DNA of 64,000 nt from Cephalopachus bancanus (GCA_027257055.1 JAPVLO010000180.1:186001-250000); one strand, 5' to 3'. Positions 20,079-33,884 are shown, counted from the first letter of the stretch. Made by a program: numbers and translations. The notes: generated by a model from the sequence alone, not told the origin.

Positions 20079-22944
20079 GAGAGGCCCTACTATCTCCCTT
20101 GTGGTGTCTGCTGATTGGCCCCAGGACAGTCTTGTCAGAGCAGAGTAGACTCTGGTCCCAAGGGCACAACCAAGGGCCATGAGGGATAGATGTGTTTCCT
20201 TATTGGTTCAAGAGTGTATGTATTTTTTTTAAAGAATTATACATACGATTCCACAGTGAGACTAGAGTTCTGATGTGTTTTCCAGCCTCGTTGGGGGGGC
20301 GTGGGCTATGGTATTTGACTGACTGGGTCTGGTTCCTTTTTTGAGCTGTTTGCTTTATTTGTGATGTTTTTCCAAAAGAGCATGGGGATGCTGCAAAACA
20401 AATTTATTTGTTCAGGTAGCCAAGATAAGGGAGCCACCCACGTTCCCATCTGCCTCTGCTCTGCTGCCAGCTGTGACTAACAGTGAAAGATGGGATTGCT
20501 GTTGCCTGGGTCCCTAAGGGGCGAGTGCACCTGTGGCGTGGGGCCTGGTGACATGGACCCTTGCTGAAGCGGAGTCGGCCTGGAGCTGAGGCTGTGCTCC
20601 ACGGGGACAGGGATTCTCGCTAACAGTTCTGGATGGGCTCTTGGGCGAGGGCGTCTTGCTTGATTTGGGTCTCTTCAAGCGCAAAGAGTATGTAGGGAAT
20701 TTGAAGGCTTCCAGAAAGGCAGTACAGGAATGAGTGCCCCTCGTGAGAAAGCCAGAAGGGCGCCACTCTGGCGAAGCAGGAGGAGGGGCTGTGAGGATGA
20801 TGGTGTGAGGGGCTGTGAGGGGCTTACTCGTTGCCAGGGCCACATCCCACGTCGAGCACACTGACTCCTCTCGCGCAACAGGAGAAGTCCCTGCCTGTGG
20901 AAATGTGTTGCGCAAGGGAGGGGGAGTGAGGGAGCCCTGCATTCTCCGTGTCTGGAAGTCAAGCAATTGACAGCTGACGGTTTTCTCTTCCTGGTGACTG
21001 GAAAGAAGACTCGGGGAGTCGCAGGAATGAGCTCGCGGCTTCTCGTGGTGTCTCCTAGGCTGCCGATTCTGTGGCTGCAGGTTCTGTGGGAGCGTATTTT
21101 TTAAAGAGAATTATACACAGGTTACCTAAATCCACACTTGGCTTTGAGATCAAGTTTTAAATAGAATTATCGGCTTCTGCAAGTTTGATGTAAGTGGCTT
21201 GTTATCCTGGGCCATTGTACGGATCAGGGAGACTGGGAAGTGAGGAGCTTCCCGAATGAGCCTCCTGTGTTCATGAGCGAATGTTCTCATGCTGGGGAGT
21301 GCAGAGCCAGGCTTTGTTTTGTTTTTGTTTTCCTGTAGGTTGTTTGCCGTGTAGGAGGCATATCCAGGGGTCTGTTCCTGAGCATCTTGTCTCCTGCTGT
21401 GTATCTGTGGACAAAGCCTCTGGCCCGTGCGGTTCTCATTGTCCTCACCCTATCAGGAGAGTATTGGTCTTGGATCCAGTGCAAAGTCAGGAGGGACCTT
21501 GGAATGCTGTTGAGTGCTGTAAAACTCTGGGGTGTGGTTGTGAAAGCTGACGTTTGTTGGTTGTTGTTGAATACAACTAAGGATGAATCCTGGGGAAATC
21601 AGCAAGTAGAAAGCAATGACAGGCCGAGTTTTTACAGTAAAATCTGTACATCGGTCAACCCTGATTTTTGGAAGAAATTTGTTTTCCTTCATCATGATTT
21701 CAAGTTGTTTTAGGACAAGGTGTAGGAGATGCTCAAGGTGCCTGAACACAGAAATGACTTTTACTTGCTTCTCTGGCATTGTCTCTCATTTCCTGAGCCT
21801 GCCCTGAGTGTTCTGCATTGTTCAGATTCCTTCCTGGGATGCTCCGGGCTGTTCATCTGTGCCTGCTCTTCCCTGGCCACCTGGTGTCCTTTTCTGTGAC
21901 CTCCTGCCCAGCCAGGCTGGGGCACATTGATCTCCCAACCCTAGGGCTGCCACAGCACTAAGGTTTTGTGGCATTGTTTTGATCCTCTCCAGACTCCTAG
22001 ATGGTACTATTGTTTGTATGTCTACCGATCATACCTAAATTTCTAGTTATGTTGTTAACATTTCTGAGAGTAGGAGAAAGTTATTTAAGTGAGCAGTGAA
22101 TGTGGCTAATGATGAAATCTCTATTTTAAAAGAAATTGATAGTAAGTGTATATTGCTGTCATCTTTTAAAGTTGTGCATTTAGGAAAGAATAGGACTTGG
22201 CAATTTCCTTTGTCTGGCTGATTTTTGTGACCCTACAGAGGTCACAAATATTAGCCGTTGCATATTTGCAGTGTATTCGACATGCTTTGTGAGGCTAAAT
22301 GCCAAATCAAAAAGCTGAAAAGATATTTTAGTTTATTAATATTCACTGTTTTCCTGGGGAATCATAGCATGTTAGAAAGAAGAGCTCCTGCAGTCACCTG
22401 GTGGAAATTTGTTGCCCACTGTTAAGAATGCTCGATACCATGTCCAGCAAGTGGTCCTGTGGGTGCTGCCTGGCCATTCCCAGTACAGGAAATGCTTCTC
22501 AGATGTGCTGCATTTTTTTATGGCTTTTGTTGTCGAGAATGTCTCCGTTTGTCTTTGCTCTTGGGTCTGCACTCTTTCTGTGCAGCTGTGCAGGACATGG
22601 TCGTTTCTTATATGACAGTCCCAGCTGTCTTGTGTCCTTCTCTGCCCCCAACTCTGGCCCAAGCCCCCTGCCGTCGCACTGCCATTCCTCATGAGCCTGG
22701 CTTTTCAGACACTCTCCCGTCTGGCCACCTTAGATATCCTCTGATCCTTCTCTCTGATGTTGGTGGCCAATGGATGTGGTCTGCTGAATGAGATAAAGAC
22801 TTGCTCTCATACAGATTTCTGTTAGAGAAGCCTGTAGGTACATTTACTTCTGGCAGGTATTTCATGCTGTTGACTTCTAGTAAGTTTGTAAGCTGCTGGA
22901 TTTCTGTCCCACCCCATACACACTCAAGAACTGTTTTTATCCAA

Positions 22945-23215
22945 ACATTATGAGATATAAATGACTGGCAATAAGTTGCACATACTTAAAGTGCAGTCAC
23001 ACATGTTAAGGTGCACATACAACTTGGCAGTTGTGTTGTATACATCTGTGAAACCATCACCACAATCAGGATTGTGAATATTTCCTTAGCACCAAAAGTG
23101 TCCTGCGCTCCACTCTCAGGTAACCACTCATCTGCTTTCTATCACTATAAATTCAAACTGCTTTTAAGACATGTAGCCCTCATTTTGCACTTGCGAATTG
23201 ATTTTTTTTTTCCAA
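22945..23215. mobile_element. Old L1-type 3' fragment
   Basis: ACATCTGTGAAACCATCACC followed by CAATCAGGATTGTGAATATT and TCTGCTTTCTATCACTATAA match a well-known L1M 3'-region pattern. Confidence 0.6.
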
Positions 23216-23374
23216 TGTGCTGAGCAGGGTTCTATCCATATTAAATTCCACCTTTGTACCTGTGTTTTGTTATTCCTAGAATGCACGTTTTTGAATTCTG
23301 ATTTTTGCACCTGATAGATTAGGTCTCCCTAGCTTGATGCATGTGCAAATTTAGCAAGCCTGTTGTGTACTCTT

Positions 23375-23504
23375 TCTTTTTTTTGTAGAGACGAGGTCTT
23401 GCCAAGTTGTCCGTCCTGCTCTTGAGCCTGCAGGCTCAGGTGATCCGCTCACCTCAGCCTGCCAAAATGCTGGGATGACAGGCTGAGCCACTGAGCCCGG
23501 CCTG
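23375..23504 (-). mobile_element. Alu left-arm monomer, antisense
   Basis: A left arm only, with the duplication TGTGTACTCTT at 23364-23374 and 23505-23515. Confidence 0.88.
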
Positions 23505-24259
23505 TGTGTACTCTTCTCCACTGATTAAGAAGTAGTAATCTGAATGGATTCCTATATATGCAGGGAACAGTTGTCTTTTGTCTTTTTTTCCTTCAGGTGC
23601 TAGTCATTCAATCGGATAGAACTCAACATTTAGTCAGGGACCTGTGTATGTTTTTAAGTCTTGCTGAAAGCTGTCTGCACTGGGTTGGCCAGTCGTGTCT
23701 TGCTCTCCGAGTGCTCTTGGCCATGCATGATGTGGGCTGGTACAGACCCCAGTGAGCACCCTGTCTTCTCTCTGGTCAAGTCTCTTCACCCAAGATGTGT
23801 CCCTTCCTTGTTGGAGCGAGAACGTGTGTGTGTGCCCTTGCCTCCTCAAGGACAGGCTCAAGTGTGGGGGTGCTGAACTCAGAGTCCTCTGCTGGGCAGC
23901 GCCCCTGCACATGGGCTCCTTTGGTTCCCACACGCTGTTCTTGTTACACAGCATGTTTCTGATGCCAAGCTTGTCACCCCACGTGGATTTCTACTGGAAT
24001 TAATAGTGATGGTGGCATGTGAGTATGATTCAGTTTTTCCAAGTGTCTGAAATAATTTTCAGTGAAAAAAAAACTAATGGAATATGAAGCCCAGCAGGGT
24101 GAAATGGCAGTGCTGTTTACATAGTAGTAATGCCTTTCACGCCATGTTAATCCCCTTTCTTTTTCAACTGCATATCTTCTTGTTTACATCCCAGAAGACA
24201 GAACAGTTGCATGCCTAGTGAGTTTAGTAGCAGAGGGAGGTGCCATGAAGCAAGGCTGC

Positions 24260-24480
24260 TGCTAGTTCAGTGTCCAGGGACAGGAACGGAGCTGTCTGGA
24301 TAGTAGCTATGTGACCTTGAGAGAGTTCCTGAAACTCACTTTGCTTTGTGCCAGTGCTTGCTTCTATAAAATGAGGAATGAGATACTTATAAGATTGCTA
24401 GCATTAAGTGAGTTCATTGATGGAAAAATACATAGTATGATTTCTGGCACAGAATAAGTATTCGATGAATGTCATACATG
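24260..24480 (+). mobile_element. MIR
   Basis: TAGCTATGTGACCTTGAGAG, then CTATAAAATGAGGAATGAGA, then GGCACAGAATAAGTATTCGA match the MIR core and 3' end. Confidence 0.75.
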
Positions 24481-24518
24481 GTGGTGGTGGTGATAGTACC
24501 GATGTTACATCATATGTA

Positions 24519-24564
24519 GTATCTATCATCATCATTTCATAGTGTCTAGAAGGAATAAGTAATG
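24519..24564. repeat. 46-bp direct repeat, copy 1
   Basis: Begins GTATCTATCATCATCATTTC and ends GGAATAAGTAATG. Identical over 46 bases to 25292-25337. Confidence 0.95.
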
Positions 24565-25291
24565 GGAGAATTCATTGTTGTTTGGGATTCCTTTTATAGG
24601 TCACCCTCTGACAACATGTTAGTTTCAGAGTCAGTGAATAGTATAAGGATGCCCAGTTCTATGTGCTCAGCAAATTTCTTTTGAACTTTTTTTTATTGGT
24701 ATGTGTTTGGCAACCAACTACAGCTTCTGTAATTCCAATTTCAGTCTGTCTAGAGGAAATACAGCTTCAACTACACTATGTTAAAACATATTTGTTGTCA
24801 TGTACTGAAAAGCAACAGCTCTCAGTTCTGCAGTTGGAGTGAAATTGCACCGTAAATGGCCAGTCAGCTCCTGGAATAGTGTTAAAATGTGGATACCACG
24901 CCCTTTTGGTGATGCCATCTATAACCTTAAAGGGAAAATAAAACATGCCACTGCAGGAACTAAATGATTATTCGACTGCTTTATAGCCAGTTACTTGAAA
25001 GACTCAAAAGCTTACCAGATACCACTAACCAAGCACATGGTGTGGTAGAGGCCAGGAAGCAGCTCTTCCTAGGTGGCTGGAAGTGATGGTCACTTCTGGT
25101 GTCCATGGTCGTCAATCTGTGGGTTAGTGAGAGAGATTCTTTGTGCAGTTTTTGGAAGATGCATCGGAATGCATGAAGGAAATATTAAAACTTTCTGTCT
25201 TATCTTTTAAAGGTTTTCAATATTGTTTGTGTGTGTTTCATAGATGCACAGTATATTGGCCTAGTAACACAGAAGGTAACATATGTTTTAT

Positions 25292-25337
25292 GTATCTATC
25301 ATCATCATTTCATAGTGTCTAGAAGGAATAAGTAATG
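25292..25337. repeat. 46-bp direct repeat, copy 2
   Basis: Perfect copy of 24519-24564, 773 bp downstream in the same orientation. Looser similarity extends some way on both sides (CATATGT before, GAG(A/C)ATTCAT after). Confidence 0.95.
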
Positions 25338-25657
25338 AGAGCATTCATGGGGGAGCATTCTCATGGTTTTATTGATAGAAGTGCATGGCCGGCCAAAAGT
25401 GAGAGTTGAATGCCCGGGGATGTGTCTAAAGCCACATATGCAACCGTCTGTGTGGACTTCTTGATGTTGCCCAGAGGAAAAACTGTCCCTCAGCCACCTG
25501 CCATGGTCCTGGGCAGAGTGCCTTTGCAATGGGAGACGGTGAGTGAGGGGAAGTGACAGGGGCTCACGGCTGCCCATTGCATTACGGGGGTACCGTTGAG
25601 AGTGCATGGCCATTGTTGCTCTGTTAGTGTCATCTTTCTAAGCTGAGTTAAAGAACA

Positions 25658-25948
25658 TTTTTTTTTTGAAGTTGGAGTCTCACTCTGTCACCAAGACTGG
25701 AGTGCAGTGGCACGCTCCTGACCACCGCAGCCTCGACCTGCTGGGCTCCGGCAATCTTTCCACCTCAGCCTTCCAAGTATCTAGAACTATAGGTGTGCAC
25801 TACCACGCCCAGCTAATTTTTGATTTATTGTAGAGACGAGGTCTTGCCAAGTTGCTTGGGCTGGCCTTGAACCTGCGGGCTCAGGTAATCCACTTGCCTC
25901 GGCCTCCCAAAGTGCTGGGTATGACAGGCTGAGCCACCGTGCCCGGCC
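25658..25948 (-). mobile_element. Alu dimer, antisense
   Basis: T-run then GAAGTTGGAGTCTCACTCTG, ending GCCACCGTGCCCGGCC. AAGAACA duplications flank it. Confidence 0.92.
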
Positions 25949-26071
25949 AAGAACACTCTTCTTTTAGTAGCTCTTCAATTGTATCAGGACATTCAATCAT
26001 ATTAGGGCACAATGGACAGTGTTTTGACCTTTAAAAAAGAAAGCTTTGTGGCACTCCTTTATCATGGAGAT

Positions 26072-26351
26072 GTTTTTTTTTCTTGAGTTGCAGTCTCACT
26101 CTGTCGCCCAGACTGGAGTGCAGTGACACGCTCCCAGCCACCGCAGTCTCAACCTGCTGGGCTCCAGTCATCCTCCCGCCTCAACCTTCCAAGTAGCTGG
26201 AACTATAAGCATGCGCTACCACGTCTGGCTAATTTTTTGATTTATTATAGAGATGAGGTCTCGCCAAGTTGCCCAGGCAGGTCTCGAACCTGCGGGCTCA
26301 GGCAATTCACTCACCTCAGCCTCCCAAGGTGCAGGATTACAGGCTGAGCCA
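26072..26351 (-). mobile_element. Alu dimer, antisense
   Basis: The duplication CATGGAGAT lies at 26063-26071 and 26352-26360. It ends in GGCTGAGCCA without the usual GAGCCCGGCC, so a few 5' bases are missing. Confidence 0.92.
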
Positions 26352-27920
26352 CATGGAGATATTATAGTTAGGATTAAGTCCAGTGCGTGACTAGATCTTG
26401 CCTCGTCCGTGGTGGAGTAAGCAGAGGTTCCCCTGAGGACCCTGCGCCAGAATCTCTGAGGAGCCCCCACTCGCAATACTGGGTCGGAATCTCAGGGATG
26501 GAACCAAATCCTGTGTGTGTATGTGTGAAAGTTCCACACGTGATCATCCAGAAGCAAGTGTTTGGACCAATGTTTGGGAAACTTGGAATAGATAAGTAGC
26601 TGTGATTTCTGGGATTTGCATGAAGAGTATTTCACAAGTTTTAACACTCTCAATCTTTAAACTCTGCTTAGTTGCCTTTGACATCTCCTTGTGAACTGAG
26701 GATCTGAGAGTGGGTTTTGATCAAGGAAAGAAGTTACAGAATTTGAACGCCTGTGGTGGAAGGGGGTCCTACCATTTTAGGAGATGCAATGATTCTCAGG
26801 GTGAGTCAGTTGGGGCTCGGGGTTTGTACTTACTAAGCACTCCCAAGTGCTGTCTGCGTGAGGCAGGTTGAGAGCTGTGCTGAAAGTACCTGAAACCACC
26901 CAGGCAGTCCACCTGGTCTTTGTCAATAGCAGAGACTCAGGAAGTGAGGACACTCCTCTGTGTGGGAGGAATATTGCAGAAAGGCCTGCAGGCAGTGCAG
27001 TGTGACCAGGAGAAAGCCCCAGTTTGTGTCTTTAGAACCACAGTGTACGGGCTTAAAAGCAAATGCCTTTGAATCTGCCTGGCTCCTGCCCCTGGAATGG
27101 GTCAATGATGCTGGAAGCCAGAGGAGGGTACCTACAGCCAAAAGATGATGGAAATTAATTTGGTCCTCTGTATTCCCAGAACTAGAGAATAAAATGCTTC
27201 ATGATTGATGACTTTGCTTTTAAAAAGATGTCCTTTTTGGTTAAAAGAGGAATTAGCCTTCTCTAGAAGAGCAAGTACCAAGAATGCTGAGAATTCTGGG
27301 ATGTCTTTTTCGAAAATGCCTTGTACCTAGTTGAGGAGAGAGAAGGGAGAGGTGGAATCCCAGCACCGAGGGGCTTCCCTGATTAGTCACCCTTAGTAGC
27401 TGCCCCCAAACCTTGGGTTCCTTAGAGCTGATTGAGGTTGTGTTAATGTAGGTCTGTAAACTATTTAGAGTCTCTAGCTGCATTTAGTTTAAATGTGTGG
27501 ACTGATCTTCAGTTAGGGTATTGGGAATCAATACATGCTCGCTCGGGTTTGTTCTGCTTCCCTCTGGGCTGTTGGGCTACTCGAGTTTTATTCCATTTGT
27601 CACTGGTGTATTGATCCATCACAATTACCTGATGTGTACAAACTGCAGCTCAGCAATTCAAAGCAGGTATTTTTCTTCCCACTGGTTCATTTTGCTTCCT
27701 TATATTTATAGAGCCCATTATGATTAATTTTGTGAGCCCACTGTTGTTCTTGAACTTGTCCAGGTCACATAGGCTAAGTGGCAGTGTCCATTTTAGAACC
27801 CAGGTGTTCCTAGTCTTCAGAACTCTCTATAATTGAGTTGGGCTAGTGATGCAATGTTCTTAGAACTAATAAAAGATGTCTTTACTGTTGTGGTTAGTAG
27901 ATCACCAAAATAGCTTTGTC

Positions 27921-28213
27921 TTTTTTTTTTCTTTTGTGTTGGAGTCTCCCTCCGTCGCCCAGGCTGGAGTGCGGGGGCATGCTCCCAGCCACCGCAGCCT
28001 CGACCCACTGGGCTCTGGCGATCCTTCCGCCTCAGCCTTCCAAGTAGCCGGAACTATAGGTGTGCACTACCATGCCTGGCTAATTTTTTATTTGAGTAGA
28101 GACGAGGTCTCGCCAAGTTGCCCTCATGGGTCTCAAACCCGTGGGCTCAGGCCATCCACTTGCCTCGGCCTCCCAAAGTGCTGGGATGACTAGGCTGAGC
28201 CTCTGAGCCCAGC
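27921..28213 (-). mobile_element. Alu dimer, antisense
   Basis: T-run, then TGTTGGAGTCTCCCTCCGTC, through to CTGAGCCTCTGAGCCCAGCC. The duplication is not clear. Confidence 0.9.
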
Positions 28214-28984
28214 CAGTGACTTTTTCATAAGAGATTGTAGAGGGTTTCACCTAGGAAATCTGGGAGAATAGGTACTTATTCTTAGAGAAGATACCTGAAG
28301 ACCCAGCACATTCCACCTTCCATCCTGCTCAAGCCCACTGTCCCCCTCCCCACCCCCCCTAATGAGCCAGGCTCATTGTTGCCTCCTCCAACTCTCCTGC
28401 TCCGCTGGCATTCCAAAGCCAAACTTGGGCTTCCCCTGGAGGCTCAACTTCATTCTTAGCCTGGCCCAGGAGATTCCCCTGAGCTTGTTCCAAAGCCCCA
28501 GATGGGGAGTGATGGCACCATGCACTCCCTGTCCCTTTGTGTCCCTTCCCCAGGCTTCCCTTGGCAGGTGGGACTTCCCTCCCTTCACATCCTTAACTCT
28601 CTCTGACCGTGATGTAGAGTGAAACTGGTGTTATATGCCTTCAGGCAGGCTCTTGACATCCAAGTTGGAGTTTAACAAACTGAGCATTCCTTTCTCCACA
28701 GCAGCAGGTAGGATTTCAAGACAATTATGCTAGGAGTCAAGAGAATCCTGTTTTGATAGTCCAAAGCTGAACTCTGCGGCACTTCTCTTTCATGTTTGCC
28801 TTCCTGTTATAGTCCTAATCCTCTTGAGACAGATTAATGCCTTGGGTTGAGGAGAGAGGGTGTCATGTGAAAGAAATGTGGACGAGAGAAGTGCATTAAT
28901 GTTTTTCAAAAGTATTTCCCTGCTTTGTTGATATGCACAGTAATAAGAGGGACTGTTCCCTAATGCTCTAAATGATTTATGAAC

Positions 28985-29125
28985 ATTGTTTAATTGCCAT
29001 TGGAGCACTGTCTCAGTTTTAATAGATCTGGCAATGAAACACAGAGAGTTACACATCTTGCCTCAGGCACATCACTGGCAGTCAGCAAAGTGGTATGAAC
29101 CTGGGCACCTGACTCCAGCCCCTGT
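28985..29125 (+). mobile_element. MIR fragment
   Basis: ACACAGAGAGTTACACATCT, then GTGGTATGAACCTGGGCACC follow the second half of MIR. Confidence 0.6.
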
Positions 29126-30407
29126 GCTGTTAACTAGTTGGGTGCATTCCTGGGTTTCTGGCCTGGGATACTGGGTAGATGGACGTTCCGCCTGCTGAGA
29201 CCAGGAAGGTGGAGGGAGGGAAGAGGAGACATTCTTGGGGAATAGCATATGGAGAGTTTATTTGGGACCTGCTAAATCCAAGAATACCCTACCCGACATC
29301 CAGTAGAGCTGTCTAGTAGTGGAATATACAGTGTGCTTGCAACAGGTCGTGGCCTATAGGAGGTTCTTAAAGCCTTGGGAATGGACATCAGTCAAGGAGA
29401 GATTGTTGAGGGGAAAGAATGTTTTCCGATCTAGCCTGAGGAACATTCACATTTGAAGATCAGTGGAGCAGGGGTTACCTACAGGTGAGAGATCTGGGCT
29501 AGAGAGTGTCTCTCACCTAGGGGTAATGCCTCCTCCTCAGGGACAATTGGAAATGTGTGTAAGGTTTTTTTTGACTCTCATGGGGTGGGTTGGAGTGCTA
29601 CATTGATCGGGGAAACAGGGCAATGTGCAATGTGACGGTACTCTGGGTCAGAGTGTTGCCTCCCTCCGGGCAGAGTGTGGCACCCAAAGGGGTCTTCCCA
29701 TTCTTTGGGTCTCACATTTATACTGCACTTCAGCTTTCGACCTCTTTTCTCTCCCTCGTGGCTCCTCACCGTGGTTCCAGGCGTGTGGAAGGGCAGCCTG
29801 CATTCTATGCGCTCTGATGGCAGAGGCCCTGAGGGGTGGCGCGATGGCCACCGAGCTCATGAGTGCTGGACCCTGGGCTCTTGTTCTGTTCTTCTTCTGT
29901 GTGTCTCCACGGCGTGAATCTGGAGAACCTGAGGACTGGGCTGTCTTCCCAGATGGCTGCCAGCTCGCGCAGATCAGCTCGCCCCATCTGGTGGGAAGTG
30001 CTCGTGGCTGTAGCCTGGCAGTGTCTCCTGGGAGGCCTGGGCGAGCCGGCCTGGGTGGCACCGAACGGCCCTCAGGGGATGACCACAGTGAGGTGATCAC
30101 TGATGCTTGGTGCCTGCGCATCAGTCCCTGTGTGTGCTGGGAGTGCAAAGCCCATGTGGACTTCAAACAGGTTTGCTGCCGTGTTCTCAGAAGTCTTCTG
30201 CTCCCTGTGTGCCCCTGGCTGGCAGCTGCTGGTGGCCAGAATGTTTGAGCCTCGGGAAGGCCCTGAGCATCAGCTTCTGCCCTGAAGACAGGGCAGCCCT
30301 TGTGATTTTCAGAGTCGACTTGACTGTAATATAAGACGACTGCCCAGCGGTTCTACTGGAAAGTTTCCGTCTCCCTGGCCAAACACTCTGTTTAAGGTGT
30401 TACTTTT

Positions 30408-30726
30408 TTTGTCCAGGCTTGGTAGCTCAGCCTGTAACCCTAGCGCTTTGGGAGGCCGAGGTGTGTGGATTGCCTGATCCCGCGGGTTCGAGACCCACCT
30501 GGGCAACTTGGCGAGACCTCATCTCTATGATAAATAAAAAATTAGCCAGACGTGGTAGCGCACGCCTGTAGTTCCAGCTACTTGGAAGGCTGAGGCGGAA
30601 GGATCGCCGGAGCCCAGCAGGTGGAGGCTGCGGTGGCCCGGAGCGGCCACTGCACTTCAGTCTGGGTGACAGAGTGAGACTCCAACTCAAAAAAATAAAA
30701 AATAATAAAATACATTTAAAAAAATT
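30408..30726 (+). mobile_element. Alu dimer, lineage-specific type
   Basis: The duplication AA(G/A)GTGTTACTTTT lies at 30394-30407 and 30727-30740. Long AAATAA-rich tail. Confidence 0.92.
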
Positions 30727-32744
30727 AAAGTGTTACTTTTCATCTCAGCTCTGGGTCAACAACTCTTAAAATATGTGTTATCGGAGAGGGAAAATGTCAT
30801 CGCTGCCACACCTCTGCCATGTGGCTTGGGTCGGTTGCCACTGATTTCTTCCTCCAAGACCCAAGTACAGGACCGGCTCCACCCAGGTCATAGCAGCACC
30901 GCTGAGTGAGCCTCGTCCTTGCAGCATGTCTTCTGACTCTCACATCTATCTTCTACACGCTGTGACTATTTATTTTAAGGAAAATGATCTAAGTGTTGAA
31001 AAATCTGATGGGAAGGGGTTGGAGCTGGGCGTGTAGGAGAGAACGGGGTCACTGGCAGAGTGGGTCCCGACTTGGGCCGGGATCCAGAGCTCGGATGTGG
31101 GAGCGTCCCTCCAGAAGAAGCAGGTTCTTCCGTTGGTTGAAGAAGGCGTGGTACGTCCATGGCGAAGGAAGGGAGAAGAGGTAGGTGCCGCAGGAAGGCT
31201 GGTGCTTGTGGTGGGACTGCTCCAGGCCTTCTCTGTCATCTTCACACATGGTAGATCCTGGAGCATGTTTGATGCATGATACGTGGATTTTATAGCATCT
31301 CTCCTCATGTCAGTGGCCCTGGTGGATCCCTGGAAGGGATGGGGACACGTCACTTGGAGAAGAAAGTCTGAACTGAACTGCAGTGTGTGCCGAGAGCTGA
31401 CGCACAGACGATTGGGTGGCGAGATGAAGAGACCATGTTTCTCATGGGATGGGAAACTGAGGGGTGGGGTGGGCTGCAGCACTTTCTCTGCAGCCTGTGG
31501 CAGATGGGCTTGGTGACTTGAGTGTGGGGTGGAGGATACAGTCATCACTGTGGGATCCTTGTGGACTGGTCAGCTCTGCCCTGGCCTGTGGCTACAGACG
31601 CTCCCACCCAGGCTACCGTGCACTCGTAGGATGGGATAGAGAGACCGTGTGAGAGACAGCGGGATGGAGTCAGAGATTCTCACAGCTGGAAGGGTCCTTG
31701 GATATTTTTTGGTCCACATCATTTGTTTTAAAGCAGCTGAAATTGAGTGCCAGGGAGGAGGGGAACTTCCTGAGCTCTGCATTGAATTTGTGTTGAGGCC
31801 TCAGGTACCAGACTCCCGGTCCAGCGTTCCTTCTGGTCTTCCATCAGAGATCCCTGGGCCAACATCCCTACCAAGATCAGACCTCAGTTCTGCTCACTGT
31901 TATGCCTTGATAAGAACCGAGGAAGACTTTGAGCCCAAACCTCCTCGTCCCTCGGCCAAGACACACATCAGATCAAACCGTATGGCAATTTAGTCTGTGA
32001 GACCATTTTCCAAAGAAATGCCTAGCTAAACGCTGGGCTCTTAGAGACTGGACCACAGAGTTTTGATGAGCAAGACAGACCCATAACAGAGGAGTGTGTT
32101 GCGTAGAACAGCACAGAGCAGCCAGTGTGAGAAGGGCAGGTGAGGTTGGATCCTCTGAGGCTCCAGAAGGAGGCGCGAGGGCACCAGAGGCTGACTTGCC
32201 CTCTCACTAGGGCCTCTGCCCTCTAACGCATCTCGCAGAAACTGCCAGGAAAACATGAAGGAGAACTATGGCTTCTGCAGGTTTATGTGGTGTAGCAGGC
32301 TCCCTTTTCTCCACTACTTAATCATGCTGTGTTTTAAAAGCTTGTTTATGGGCTCTTCCCTTTTCCCTTGTTAACAAGACTTTATGTGGGGGTCTGCTCT
32401 GTGTCCTTGGCTTGCTGCTGTCTTGTCTCCCACGCAGATAGTCAGCGGCTCTGGAGTGTAACATGCCTTCGCATTATTCTCCCTTCAGACAAGTGCAGTA
32501 GTGCTCGTGGTGACCACACAGATGGACCTTCATCCGTGCAGCCCAGAGAAAGGTGTGACCTCTCTGGTTAGCTTGGAAAATCTGTCTCCGCCTGCTTTGC
32601 TTTCTTCTTCCCTCCCGCCCTCCTTTCCTCGCGATTCTTAAAACAACTGATACTGATTAATCCACCTTTATTGGTGGTTGAAATGACTGCTCCCAAACCA
32701 CATGTTAAGATGAGATGTTACCAGGATGCCTGGTTATTGTCACG

Positions 32745-32880
32745 TAAGCAGTGTGGCATGGGGGTATAGGTTCTGGGTGCCCTGTACCAGCTGTGTAACT
32801 TCAGGCAAGTGACATCAGCTTTCTGTGTCTGTTTCCTCATCTGTAGCCTGGAGTGATGCTAGGCCCTTCAGTCCTAGGAT
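32745..32880 (+). mobile_element. MIR fragment
   Basis: GGCATGGGGGTATAGGTTCT, then AGCTGTGTAACTTCAGGCAA, then TTTCCTCATCTGTAGCCTGG match the MIR 5' half and core. Confidence 0.7.
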
Positions 32881-33210
32881 GTTCAGAGGCAAGGTCGATA
32901 CCTAGAGATGCCTGGAAGGTGCGATGTGCGAGCTGGCTGCCAAGTAATGCCTGAAAGCATTCCTTGATTGGCCATATTCCAGCTTAATGGTCTTCATGTT
33001 GACATTTCAAAGATTTCAGAGGCTTCTTGAGACGGTTATGTAGTATGCACAGAGAGAACAGTTTAAGACGTTAGGCTCTTTCTCAGCATATCTTTTAAAA
33101 GGAGGCAGAGAATATGCAGAAAATATACATGCAAATGCAAATTCTTCATAGCATAAGGAAGGTGGACTGTGAAGGGCATGTGTCATCAAACAAAAGGATG
33201 TGAGTGACTG

Positions 33211-33378
33211 GCCAGCATGGGGGTGCCTGTAGTTCAAGCTACTAAGGAGGCTGAAGTGGGAGGATCACTTGAGCTGCAGATCGAGGCTGCAGTGAGCTAT
33301 GACTGCCCCACTTCGGTCCAGCCTGGGCCACTGGAGTGAGACTCCATCTCTAAAAGTATATGTTAAAAAATATTTTTA
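33211..33378 (+). mobile_element. Alu right-arm-like monomer (FRAM-like)
   Basis: GCCTGTAGTTCAAGCTAC through GAGACTCCATCTC plus tail. The duplication AAAAGGATGTGAGT(G/A)ACTG flanks it (33192-33210, 33379-33397). Confidence 0.85.
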
Positions 33379-33884
33379 AAAAGGATGTGAGTAACTGAAG
33401 AAAAAAACCCTCTTAAAACGGGCCCATTTGAATTCATATTTGAGTCACATGCAAGAAGAACAGAAACAAAACGGCTGCCTAAATGAAATCCCTAAATTGG
33501 TTTCTGTGTTCAGGGACACTTGAATATCTGAAAATTTCTATAGGCAATTAATTAAAATTTAATGTTAACTGGCATTTGTGGGAGTTAGGAAAGTTAAACC
33601 AGTCTAGTGACAAGAGGTATCACATTTTTTAAACTGTTTATTTAATAAACATTTGAAGTAAAAGGACGGCTGTTCCATTTGTCAGATTAAACACTTCAGA
33701 GTTAAGGGACTTCTGTTCCATTTTGACTGTTTTTAAAAAATCACCAAATATAGCTTATTTAGGGAATAAAGTGATTGGAATTATTCCTAACTAGTAAGCC
33801 ATGTCTCATCTTTTAACAGTTATATTTTGACAGGCTCAAAGTAAAAAGGGATTTTCAGTGTCTGTCCTTCAAGAAAATTCACAA

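Noticed and set aside
20514..20966. 150-codon minus-strand frame
   Set aside because: Some coding-like composition, but no recognisable motif, no neighbouring frames to continue it and no 3' end signal.
29625..30248. 207-codon frame in GC-rich intron
   Set aside because: Overlapping frames of similar length occur on both strands, with no domain, no splice context and no conserved look; best explained by base composition.
30970..31548. 192-codon minus-strand frame
   Set aside because: Ser/Pro/Thr-rich low-information translation with no motif; likely chance.
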